DNA of 64,000 bases from Clusia tigrina (Eukaryota; Arthropoda; Insecta; Diptera; Clusiidae). A program made the position numbers and the translations under genes. The stretch spans positions 31,490,516 through 31,554,515 of the forward strand of contig OV050030.1 of NCBI GenBank assembly GCA_920105625.2, written 5' to 3'. The stretch's first letter is position 1; every line of letters starts with the position of its first letter. Positions 21,944-33,424 of the stretch are shown here, one piece after another. The notes beneath the pieces were generated by a model. It was given only the letters and a program-made list of their open reading frames with translations, searched no databases and had not been told where the DNA came from.

Positions 21944-23478
21944 TTAATATAAAAAGAGACTGGGAAGAGATGAATTAAAAGAATTAGAAATTAGAATTAG
22001 AAAAGAGAGTTAGAAATGAATAAAATTAGAAAGAATTAGAAGAGAGAATATAGAAAGAAACTGGACTGAATAGATTATTTTTATATGGAATGTGCCTTCT
22101 GTTGAATATGGCAATGACTCGATAATTGGAGTTAATATTCGGTATGTTGGGAAAGAGGCCTATGCACTATTTGGGAGTAGGGACGTTACCATTGAATGCT
22201 ATATAGCTGATAGTTTATTAAGCGTTGAAGAACATTGTAATTGTTTATGAAGCTATTTATGTGTGCAGTATTGGAGAAATATGTGATATATTAAATGAAT
22301 ATGTGAGGGATAGATGGGTGAGAGAACTAAAGAAACAGAAAAGAGAGGGCTTACCTACAGAATGAGCAGTCATCATTGCTGAGTGTCACCTGCCGAAAGA
22401 TAAAAGTTATTAGTTATGCATTCTCGTACTCATTTATTTCCTTACTAGGGTATTTAGTATAATCTTCTGTATATTAGTGCAAGTATTTTCATTGGAATTA
22501 GGTATTAATGTGGCTATTTCAATATATTGTTTTTTGATAAGAGAAGAAATTTATAAGCTAGAAGGGGAATTGTCGTCAGTACTGTTATTATTGTTGGAGC
22601 TGTTTTTGTTGAAGCTATTTTCTTTGTTATTGGACTGTTTACTGTAGTATCATAATATTGAATATTTGATGAGTTGGAAATTGATGGGTTGGAAGTTGAG
22701 TTTTGCTGTAGTGATTTTGCCGAATGAATTTTTCTGCCACTTGTTTATTTTTCACCAGGCTTCCATCACGCAAATCACTAATTTTGTTAATTTGTTTTTT
22801 AATATGAAGTATCGTGTTATAGACACGATTACCTGAGATTTTGGAATTAAGTTAATTGGGATTTTCTTTTTTTTTACTCCATTTTATTACGATCACGGAG
22901 AATCCCTCTGTGTATTCCCATATTACATGGAGGGGCATGTCTATAATGATACTTTCCCAACATTTAAAGCTTAGTTAGTTTTCCCAAATATATGGTCTTA
23001 AAATGCCCCTCTCATTGCCCAGTTCAGAGATTTCATCAATTGTAGTAACCACTCAATAATGATTATATATATTCTGTTCGGACAATTTATTATAGTATTC
23101 ATACTCCGGAATGTGACGTGCCTCGTCTTCTCTCAAGAATCTCTACCCCGCCACTTTATTAATTATTGTGAAACCTTTAAGCCCCATATACGAAATGCCT
23201 GACACTACACATGTGCCCCCCGAGCTAGACGTATTAACATTATTACGACTCAAATTGCTGTGGTAAGCTCAGCGCGTTCAGACAGTTACAGAAATTTTTT
23301 AACCGAAGTGTTTACTTGTAGTTTTACAAGAGTAATTTAAAAATATAACCATTTATTTGTATTTTAATCCTACGACTAATACTATCAGCATTAATAAATG
23401 CTAACCTAGACCCGGTATACGTCCAAATTAGCGTGCGTTGGGTTTCTCTTCCATGTTTGGTATACGTAGGTGATAGCG
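21944..23478. other. AT-rich stretch without recognised genes
   Basis: An A/G-rich patch (TTAGAAATTAGAA type) occupies about 21975-22070. Nothing else is assignable. Confidence 0.4.
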
Positions 23479-23735
23479 GAATCAGTGTAAACCTAAGGCT
23501 GCAGTTCTATCTGGAGTAAAAGTCTTACTTGATTCTGTGAAAACATAAGAGTGCTATTCTATCTTGGGAATAAATCTTAATAGATTCAATGAAACCCTTA
23601 GACTACTGTACTGTATTTTATAAAATATTTTGCAGAATCAGTGAAAAACTTAAACTGGTTCTATCTGTACTAAAAGTCTCAGCAGAATCGGTGAAATCCT
23701 TAGACTGCTGATCTGTCTAGAGTACGTGGCTTGTC
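23479..23735. repeat. 52-bp imperfect tandem array, about five units
   Basis: Units begin GA(A/T)TC(A/T/G)(G/A)TGAAA at 23479, 23531, 23583, 23635 and 23685, giving spacings of 52, 52, 52 and 50. Each carries a variant of CTTAGACTGCTGTTCTATC followed by TAAAAGTCTTA. Divergence between units suggests an old minisatellite. Confidence 0.7.
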
Positions 23736-26700
23736 TCAATGTAGTCGTTGTAGTCGCAAGCAAAGAAAGAGGTAGTTCTGTGCTGGATTGTGGAGGAATC
23801 ATTGTGTGCTGGATTCAGAAGAGAGTGAGTTCCTGAGCTGCTAGTGTTCTTATAGGCCAGATTCACTGCATGGCTTCCAGGTAGTATTGCTGTGAGCGAA
23901 CCGTAGTCCGTTTCGACTTCTATTGCGGCTAGCTGCCTACTCAGTCTGTTGTTGTTCTTCGCATTGTTGTTATTCCAACAATTCGTCATTCGGTCATCTT
24001 CAAAGTTTTTTTGTATTTCCTCAACTATTCAGTAACTAGTGTTGTTGTTGTTCTGTATCTCTGGTTACACATCTGGTTTGACTGCACTTTAAAATATACT
24101 CTTAAAATAAAGGTACCGCTAATTATGAGAGTAGCCAAATTCAATTCTATTATACTTGGTACCAAGTTATTCTAGTAGCACAGCATATGAATGCTTTTAT
24201 GTTAAACAATTTCCAGCAGCATGATATCTGTCATTATGCTTCATCTTGATTAGAGCAGAGTACTTGAGTGCATAAATCGTAGCAAATTGCCATAACTAAT
24301 GAGATTTACATGAGCGCAAATTGTTTACGTTAAGTAGCAGTCAGTCAGCGGAGCACAGCAGAGTTTAATTGTAACTCCCCAGCTGTATTTATTCCATTTA
24401 TTTCCGGAGCACACTTTCCAGATACATTTCTCACAAATACTTCTATTCAACTCGCAGCCACTAACCTTTCCCAGATAAAAACGTGAGAGCTCTTTAGCTA
24501 ATCTGTACTCCTCTGAACTGCTTGCCCATCAGAACTGGCCTACTACACAGATTAACATATTATGACAGACATGCGAAGTGGAAAAAAAAGTACGCAGCTC
24601 ACAGAAAAAACGGAGCCGCCGCACAACGTCATTAGCAACATGTGACTCTGCACAGGGATTTTTATGATAGGTGGGTAGCATAGCAACACTAACACAAACA
24701 GGAGTACTCCCGCAGGAAAAATGCCAATAGAGGAATAAAGAAAAATGGCAACAAAAAATAAATGAAACCCATGTCTGCTTTTAGGCTTTGAACGACTGTT
24801 GCCGTTAGTGCTGCTGCTGCTGTTGATTCGGTAACTGGAAATCCCTTTTCATTATCTGCGTCATCAAAGCCATCAAGCAGGCAGGCAGGCAGGCAAAGGC
24901 ACGAACCACACAAAAAAAACCTTACAGATTGATGTGGTAATGGAAATGGCAAATGTTGCTATTGTGTAAACGGAGGAAACTTTTATAAAAAAACACCAAA
25001 CAACAAAAAAAACTAAGAATGCGTTGTAGCCTAGAAAAACAGCAGCACGTATTTTTAGATAATTGAATTTGTGTTTGTGCAGTTTTTTCAAGAGGCACCA
25101 ACACAGAAGAGTTTCTTTCACTGATAACATCAGCAACAGCAATAGGCGCGTTCCTTGGCTGGCTCTACGTCTCTCGCCACAAATCCTTATTTATTATAGA
25201 ACCTCAATTATTACACAATGGCTTTTGATGTAATCTCTGCATTTTAAAATGTCATCTCTTCACTACATACCAAGACTGAGCGAGGGGTGCTTCGCATGCC
25301 AGCTATGCTGCCCTCCACTCCATCATCAATTTAATCAATTTAAACGCAACTGAGATTTGCTGGTAACGCATTGATTTGTTTTAGGTGACATTTATCAGCG
25401 TCACACCCACTTACTCCCAGTTGCTCTGTGCTATTATTTTAGTTGTCATTTCATTCTGATTTGTTTCATTTTGTATTTTCGTGTGTTTTTTTGTTATTTT
25501 ATCTCTCTTTGCTGGTGCTTAAATTTCAAGTACAAATATCATAACATCCTTTTCCCTTCCTTTTGTTGTTCTTATTATTGTTGGTGTTGTTGTTATTGTA
25601 GCCGCACTTTTGTTTAGCGTTGTTTGGTTTTCTATGTTTCCATTATAAATCATTTTGTTCAGTTTTATCGCTTGTCTTTTACATTGTTGACCGCCATTTG
25701 TATTGAAGTCTCTAAATGGATGTGTGTGTGTGTGATTCTTTGGCTAACTGTGTGTACAGGGTGCGACAAAAATTATGTTTTAGTCTTAATAGATTATTGC
25801 CCTTTCTCGCCATCTAAGCTTTGTTCTCTAACCTCTTCCAGGCTCTTCATAGTTTTGGATATCAAAAAGTCGTACAACTGTAGGGCAATTGTGTCCATGA
25901 ATAATTTATGAATTTCAAAATATGCATCTGCCAATTTAGAAGAACCTGAAAGGTCCCAATACTAATGTATGTCAGAAATACTTGTAGGCGAATTTTTCAA
26001 GGCCTTATTCCTCAATAAACTAACTAGACTATCCTCATTTAACCAAGACTCCATGCATGGTATACTAATTAGAGAACCGCAGAGTTCAAAAATTACGAAG
26101 GAATAGGGAACTACTACGGGGAAATCAAGAACTTCCATTTATATATTAGGAAACATTTTTCCAACAGCACTTTGGGAGACATCTGACGAATCAATAGAAT
26201 GAAGATAGCACTTTAATAAAGGTTGTTCGAGTATAAACCTAAACCAATGACCAGCGACCACATGATCAACTGAAGGCGGTCATTTCGGAGGTGTTTTCGT
26301 AAACATTTCGTTGTTATATACTCGTATATATACGAGTATATATTCAATCAGGAAACAAAATCTTCAGCAGCAACATTAAAAAGTAATGCACTCTGCTTGA
26401 AGGGATTCTTTGTTGTGCAATATAGAATGGGGTTCGCCCAAAAGAAGCAGTGGTAGATTTGTACTCCTATATATGCATATATAGGTAGGTAGGTTTATGT
26501 GTCTGATAAGGGCACGGACACTTGGCTAGAAGATACACTTAATATATATATGCAGAGTGCCTCAGTGCTTTGATTCAATAATGTATGCTTTTACACATCT
26601 CTTCAACACTGTTAGAGATATCTAGATTAAACTTCTCCTAAACCTACCCTGTACCTTAAGATAGAACTGGATTTATATATGAAGCACAATGCGAAAAAGG

Positions 26701-26975
26701 ACACACCCACCTTCCATAATAGCAAATATAGTTTATAATTAACATAGATTTGCCCCAATTCATTGTATGATGATAACATTTAAATTAATATGTGGGCGGT
26801 ATATACACGATTCTACGCCCATTCGCGCATAGTTTCGTAAAAGTTTGTATATAGCGCCCACATGGTAATTTTAACCCGTGCCAAGATTTGCGGATGAAAT
26901 TTGCTATGAAGAATTATAATGACCCTACAAATTGGCATGGAAAAAGTTGCCGGGAACACGACACGGCCTCCTCTC
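23736..26975. other. AT-rich stretch without recognised genes
   Basis: Low-complexity patches include GGCAGGCAGGCAGGCA near 24880. A perfect palindrome TATATACTCGTATATATACGAGTATATA lies at about 26316-26343. A short TAGG run is at 26483-26494. Small frames on either strand show no domain. It could be intron or intergenic DNA. Confidence 0.4.
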
Positions 26976-27167
26976 AATATCTTATCTTACACAATAATTA
27001 TGACTGCATGGGGTTGTGGAATGAGTATTCTCGACTGAGCCCTTCAACTCGAAGAGAAAAGATCTTTAAGAAAAAAGCATTTTTGAGACCAAGCCCAGGG
27101 CAAGATTTAAACCTGCGACTCTCTGAGTGTGAGTCTAGCATGCTTACCACTAGACCACAGAGGGTGA
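26976..27167 (-). mobile_element. tRNA-derived SINE, copy 1
   Basis: On the minus strand a tRNA-like head carries a Pol III A box TGGTCTAGTGG (27147-27157) and B box GGTTTAAATCT (27103-27113), 33 bases apart. A tail follows that aligns with the plus-strand copy at 40567-40772 (shared GGGCTTGGTCTC, TTTTCTCTTCGAGT and TACTCATTCC). The head does not fold as a normal tRNA in its acceptor stem, so it is not a tRNA gene. The parent tRNA is not clear. No target duplication found for this copy. Confidence 0.65.
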
Positions 27168-29178
27168 CTCCCATGTAAATAACTCTCGATACTTCATGTG
27201 AAATATAAAAACTATAAAATTGATAAATTTCTTATGCATATCTAATCAATCTAATCAATCACTTATGCATATATAATCCAAGCCAAAGAAAGGGGTGGGA
27301 TATTACAACTGCCATGCTCACAATTCAGACGATCTCACAACTGGATCTCTAATTAACTATCATAAACGAAAGCTTACTTAAAGTAGCTTAGTGTCACCAT
27401 AAAGTACTGAAGAGAAATGTTCGAGAGAAGTCCACTATTGACGTTTATTCTTAACTTTATACCTGCACAAGGATTATCCGCACAATTTCCCGTACTTGGG
27501 CATCGAATTTGACAGTTAGTAGTCAAAGTAGACATAGCATAATCAACTGCCGCGCCTACTTTCATACATGATTTTGAACTCTAAATACACTTTTGAAGCA
27601 AAGTTTAATGCTAAATATTATATTAAATGTGAGTTAAAATTTTACTAGATTACCCACTTAACTGTTGTAGCATATTATTATCTTACGGTATAAAGTAACT
27701 CGCAGTTTGTCGTTACCAATTTCAGCCTTCTTCTCTCTCCATGTTTAGATATCAGACTTACAGACTAAGCCCTTAACCTCCAAAGCTGAAGTTAGATCTT
27801 GTAGGAACTTCTGCCCCACCCTGTATGTGTGTAAGTGCGTTCGCTGCTGTGAGGTCACGTCCATCCTGCGAAATGCGTATGTCTAACACCATATATCAAT
27901 GGTATACTCCACTACGACCAATGCTACCTTTTCAGCAATGATGAATTATTTGCTGAATAGGAATTTTATTGTGTGCTCGATTTGTGAAAAGGCATAAAAT
28001 ATACAGGACATGACAGTTGAAAGGAATTATTTTTATTTCTGTATCTTTTTATTATGTACGCACATTTATGGTTGAGTGCACGTGCGTACACACTTATGAA
28101 AGGATACTCGTATATTGATAAATATGGCAGCATTAGAGTTGTAATGCGTAATGTTATTAATTTGGAAAACATGAAGTGTTATTTGCGCACAATAACAGAT
28201 CTCTAGGATTGCTTTGCTGCCAGGTACGCAAGCATGTGGAGGCAAATGTGCAAAGTTGCCAAGCGATATTGACAGAAGACACTCGCAGCTGTTACTACGA
28301 CAAGCATGCGTTATCCTAATTAATCTTCTACTGACAGCTGAACAGCACAACTGAGAGCTTTTCCATGGAGCCAGGCCAGATGTAATCTCTGTGGCGGCTA
28401 GGAACTCACAGCATTTATGCGCTGATATAAAAACCAGAGAAATTTCTGTGAATTCTTAAAAAAGGATACAGTGACCTGGCCTAAGGCTGTTGATAACATT
28501 TTGCCAGGATTGCGAGTACTTTGAAAAGCTGTCAATTAGCGCCTAATTAACGGTAGTTAACATAATTGGAGCAAAATGTACAACGTTCCGGTTTTTGTGC
28601 CCAATTGTCGCTGGTGGAGTAGGCGTGCTTAGAGTCTACCAAGTAGATTAAATAAATTGTTTGTCTAATATTAGCCAGATTTAGTGCCTACTTGGAAATG
28701 TTCACTGTGTTTCTGAATGGAGCAAAGAGAAAGGTTTTGCAGCGGTATGTTTCAGCACTCCAATAAGCCTTTAAAAGCTGAATATAAGAGAACACCAGAC
28801 TACGTTACGTTTGTGGACATACTGACATTAACAAGTTAACAAAAAGTAGCAATCATTCGAATTAAACGGATACACTCATCCCTAGATTTACATGTTCAAT
28901 TTACTCAATTTACACGGTTTCGCTCTTACGCGGTTTTTATTTTGATTGTTTTGCATTATGCCATTTATCATTATAATGAAGGCACTCTTTTAAAAGCTCG
29001 TAACTTAAGCAACCCTTTTAAAAACCGCAAACATCAAAGTCATATGTTTCATGTTTCAGTTCTAATCCAATCAAGGAAAGGTAGAAAACGTCTAAGTGAA
29101 TTCTGATAACAGGCGAACAAAGGTAATTCTGTATTTTTAATGATATATTTCGTGTAATAATTTCATTATAGCCCCATA
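27168..29178. other. AT-rich stretch without recognised genes
   Basis: A short direct repeat CTTATGCATAT occurs at about 27230 and 27262. No domain-bearing frame found. Confidence 0.4.
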
Positions 29179-31490
29179 ATGTCAACAAAAAGAAAACAGA
29201 TTCCCAAGCAAAGACAAAAAACTCGTTTCGAAAAGAAAATTGATATTTTAGACAGGTTAAAATCAGTAGCAAAAGAATATGGAATAAATGAGACTGATAG
29301 GACACAATAAAGGGAATGCAGGATTTTATTAGAAAAAGAGTAACCTGGGGAACTGCTGTAAGTGGAAAATTTTCTACATATAATCGAGATGATAGAAGCA
29401 ATAGAAAAATCTGTAATAATTCGGATAGAGGATATCAGGAAAAAAACGCACCAGTGGCTTTGAAATCGATAAGACACTTAACATTTTTAGCTCTTTAAAG
29501 AGAAGCAACAAATCCCATTTACTACAGAAGTTAGTGGAACCAAAGGCTGGTTCGAAAATTTGACAATCTGCATAATATTCAACTTAAAGGAGAAATTGCT
29601 TTCGGTGATGAAAAATCCCCAAAAGAATATTCGTTAAAACTGAAAAAAATTATTGAAGAAAACTATTACGTTTCTGACCAATTATTTAATGCCGATGAGA
29701 CCGGCTTATTCTGGAACACAATGCCCTGAAGAACTTAGTTATCAAAATCTAACAGATCGTCTGACGGATTTAAAGCAGACAAGGATAAGGTGAGTTTACG
29801 TCTTTGTAGTAACGCGTCATTGCGATCGTGTTTTGTAACATTTACTGATTAATGTACATTGAAACATAAATAATTGCATACTTTTAGGATCCCATCTGGA
29901 GTTTGAGGCTGAGTGCACCACCCAATGTGTTTAAACCAACACACAATCCATGCAGACAAAAGTTTCCTTCGAGGTCTAGATATTGTCTAAAATGTTCTCG
30001 AAAATTCCTTCGAGGTGAAGATAATTTTTTAGAATATGCTACTTCAACCATCCGGAAAGTATATAAGCTACCACGCAACGAAAGTCGACACGTAGTTGAA
30101 TTTTAATCGAAACAGTGTCTACATCGTGCATTTTTAATCCAAACAGCAACATTTGTAATTGTGATTAAAAAGTAATAAAGTGATTAAATGAATTATTAAA
30201 TAAAGTGCAAATTGTAATAAAATAAACTTTAAGCCTAATATTAAGTGTGAAAATAGCAATAATTGAATAAAGCTAATTATTTTAATTTAAACAGCGATTG
30301 TTTGATTACCACATAATCCAGTGGTACGAATCCGAGTATAGACACTTAGAATAAATTGTCAGGAGCAATTTCGTAACAATATCAAAGGCCACGTGTGATG
30401 AAAGTAATAGATTTGGGATGAGGTGAGCAAGAGTAGAAGATTGGTTCTATAATTTTTTCGTACCAGAAGTTATTTACAAGAAAGAAAAATTGAGTAGATG
30501 CGTCCCTTCAACTGATCTCAGTCAAAAAATAAAAAAACCAACCTGACTAGCAAACAATGTCTGTAAACTCATTTAGTCATCGCTCTGTTTTCGAGGCAAA
30601 TCTGGAAGAAGTTGCTTACTAAAGCCCAGTCACAGAATATATTTGTAACATGGAAATGTACAAATAGAGTTTTTGTCTCCAATATAACATAATTAATTTT
30701 ACCTCAAGATTAGTGAATCATTTCTGCGTTTAAGGCTTACTATTTTAAATTGTTTAACAAACTACGCTTCAGCTTTCGCCGAAATAGAAAATTAAACATT
30801 AGATTCTTGCTGGAAAATCATATGGCCTGAAGTAAGAAAAATGCGACTTCAACTGATTCTGACAGTCATAAAATTCCCCGCCTCCAGTAAAAAGAGGAGT
30901 GATACTCCATATATAAGAGAGTTGTGTGAGAATGGAGAAATTTTAGATGTGGATCTTGTGGACAATGTTTCATCTAATTTTTTCGCGGACTACGCGGTAC
31001 ACAAGTATGTGTGAGCAAAAATGTTCAAAACATATGTAAAAGTATGCAAGGGGTGGGGGGAGATAGTCGTCCTGTGCCTGTTTGGATTTTTGCCGTTTTT
31101 AGATGGAATTCTTTTATAAGATGATTAGAAGATACTTTGCTTGCGGATATAGTACTGTAACAGGTCCCAAAAATACTGGAGATAGCAGTTCTGACAATGA
31201 CTATAATGCAATTGAAAAACTTTCTGGAAAAGTGATTGAAGAAGGGCCCAAACTAGACAACTGCAAATTGCCTTTTTGAACAGAGACCCTGATACTGAAA
31301 TAGCATTGAAATTTCGAAGAACAATACAAAATGCGCTTAGTCAATATGAAGTAATTCATAAGAACTCAAACATCTCAATTAGTGGGGAACGATAATTTGT
31401 TTTCTGCTACTGACTCGGAAAGTGATGTTATACCAGCGTTACCAAAGAAAAGGAGAATTCAAGCTTTACAAAGCTCAGAAGAACAGTAAA
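29179..31490 (+). mobile_element. pogo/Tigger-like transposase remnant split by a solo LTR
   Basis: From ATG 29179, MSTKRKQIPKQRQKTRFEKK and ILDRLKSVAKEYGI form the N-terminal CENP-B-type helix-turn-helix. KGWFEN and, one frame over, LKKIIEENYYVSDQLFNADETGLFWNTMP carry the first catalytic Asp (ADETGLFW). SKSNRSSDGFKADKDKVSLR follows to about 29830. The frame is then cut by the LTR at 29860-30378. Beyond it RVEDWFYNFFVPEV (about 30433) and LDSCWKIIWPEV (about 30800) are the usual later DDE and C-terminal motifs. A coding-like tail (SATDSESDVIPALPKKRR) ends near 31490. Many stops and shifts; no terminal inverted repeats recognised. Confidence 0.7.
29860..30378 (+). repeat. Solo LTR A of a gypsy-type family with heat-shock motifs
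   Basis: 519 bp bounded by TG (29860) and CA (30378), aligning end to end with copies B and C. Its sense is plus: a TATATAAG box at about 30059-30066 and several AATAAA signals further on. A three-unit heat-shock element TTCTCGAAAATTC is at 29995-30007. Flanks are ACAT left and ATAT right, a 4-bp duplication with one mismatch. It interrupts the pogo-like transposase. Confidence 0.75.
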
Positions 31491-31762
31491 GGCAGATCTG
31501 ATTGTTTGAAAGGAACAATTCTGTATCATAATTTGTTTGTTTTTTTGTCCACATTCGGTGTTAATCCACGTTTACGTTTTTGGTTTTCAAACATAAATTG
31601 AGATAGTATAAGTTCCATTAAATTGTCTCTAAACTTAATGAACCAATCCCCTCTTTTCTTTTATCCTTACCTTATTTTATACGGTTATAGTGAACATATC
31701 CCCAACTTCTATTGCATATTTTTTATATTGATTTCCACGATTTTCAAATTAATTAAATATAT

Positions 31763-32272
31763 TGTTACAAAATTGCCCTCCTGACAATTTACTCTAATTC
31801 TCAATACTCGAATTCTTACCAGTAGTAATCAAACAGTCGCTGGTTAAATTAAATCAATTAACTTAATTTAATTATCCCAATTAATACATTTAATATTAGG
31901 CTTAAAGTTTACTTTATTAGAAGATGCACTTTATTTAATAAGTCATTAATCACTTTTTACTTCTTAATACTGTAACTGCTAAAAGTGAAATGCACGATGT
32001 ACACATTGTTACGATTGTTATTCAACTGCGTCCCTACTTTAATTGTGTGGTGGCTTATATACCTTTCTTATGGTTGAAGTAGAAAATTCTAGAATATTCC
32101 CTACACTATAAAAGAAGTTGCTGGAACATTCTCGAATCTTATGTACATTTCGAAAGAGGGTTCTTGAGGAAGCTTTTTTCGAATAGCTTGTGTCTTAATT
32201 TATATACACCGCTCTTGTTGTGAACTGCACTTAATAGAGGTATCCTAAAAGTATGCGATCATTTATATTTCA
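31763..32272 (-). repeat. Solo LTR B of the same family
   Basis: 510 bp, TG at 31763 and CA at 32272, with exact 4-bp flanks ATAT (31759-31762 and 32273-32276). Sense is minus, with a TATATAAG box at 32054-32061. Upstream lies a perfect four-unit heat-shock element at 32082-32099 (GAAaaTTCtaGAAtaTTC) and a three-unit one at 32124-32136. Confidence 0.8.
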
Positions 32273-32276
32273 ATAT

Positions 32277-32987
32277 CCTTCTATTTTGTATGAGCGCTCT
32301 CTGTTTTTAGGAATGTATCTACTGTGTAAGTCGAGGGATGAGTATATTTATATTTCTAATTACACTACAGAAAAAAGCACAGATTGTGATGAATTATGAG
32401 TAGCTTCATTGAACGGATATGTGAACGAATTCATTTGTTTTGTTATGAAAACTAGTTTAGGTAATAGTTCACTGGCCTCAAAATATACAATAACTCTGGT
32501 TTGACAATTGAACTACATATGTATATTAAACGTAGATTGACTTAAGAAGCAGATAATTAAAAAAAATAGACTTGCTCTTTTAACTTATAAATCAGCCTTA
32601 TAACCGCTGCTTTCAATTCAAATCAGAATCTCTGTTTCTGTATGAGGCTAATTTATGGTCGAACCGTGCAGTCCAGACACTTTTCAAATATGTCAAAAGG
32701 TGGTCCAATAAAGCAAAACTTTTATGCCTTTTATCAAAGATAAAATCATGATCGGGAAAAACTATTCACTAATGACATCACTAACAACTTATTAGTAAAG
32801 ACTTATCACTAATGACTTATTGCTAATAACATATCAGCAATGACTTCTCACTAATGACTTATTACTACTAACATTTCACTAGTCACTTGTTACTAATGGG
32901 GAGAACGAAAGAGATAGCAAGAGCAATGAATCCTCAATATATAATTCAAATGTAACATTTCAATTAAAAGTTAATTCATATCTACTC
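32277..32987. repeat. AT-rich DNA with a degenerate tandem repeat
   Basis: From about 32765 to 32897 the motif CACTAATGACTTATT with variants recurs about six times at roughly 20-25 bp. The rest of the stretch is featureless. Confidence 0.5.
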
Positions 32988-33203
32988 ATGAGTACAGAAA
33001 CGATAAGTTCGTTAGAATGTGTATTGAACCGATGTAATAAGTATATTGAAAAAAACCCAGTGTCCTATCCCTGGTTCAAACCACAATTCGAATGTGGTGA
33101 CAATGCTGCAGAGATTACTGTACACTTTCAAAACAGTGTTGTAACGTTGAGAAGAAGTCTTTATATTAAAAAGTTAAAGGAATTACAACTGGAAATACAC
33201 TGA
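32988..33203 (+). CDS. Hypothetical 71-residue frame
   Basis: Starts with ATG (MSTETISSLECVLNRCNKYI) and contains YPWFKPQFECG and LYIKKLKELQL, a charged C-terminus. I do not recognise it. It lies just beyond the 3' side of the copia-like element and 85 bp before a second tiny frame (33271-33375, ending DWLALYNPLN). Chance or the end of an unknown repeat is likely. Confidence 0.2.
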   Translation: MSTETISSLECVLNRCNKYIEKNPVSYPWFKPQFECGDNAAEITVHFQNSVVTLRRSLYIKKLKELQLEIH

Positions 33204-33424
33204 AATAACACAGCCAGTTTGTTAAGTAGTAAAAAAATAAAAGTACAACTACTACTACTCCGGTACCAATATGAGTACTATATTAGCTGATAATGACGAA
33301 GAATCAGTGTTAACCGATTTTTATCGCGACCAAGAATTGATCGATTGGCTAGCCTTATATAACCCATTGAATTAGCACTACTGTCTACAATTATGATATT
33401 GCGATTCTGCTCACAAATCCCTCT

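Noticed and set aside
27060..27167. Possible tRNA gene on the minus strand
   Set aside because: A and B boxes are present but the stems do not pair as a tRNA, and the body is shared with a second dispersed copy ending in an AAT-type tail, so a SINE explains it better.
29860..32272. LTRs A and B as the two ends of one retrotransposon
   Set aside because: They are in opposite orientation and the DNA between them is pogo-like transposase, so they are independent solo LTRs.
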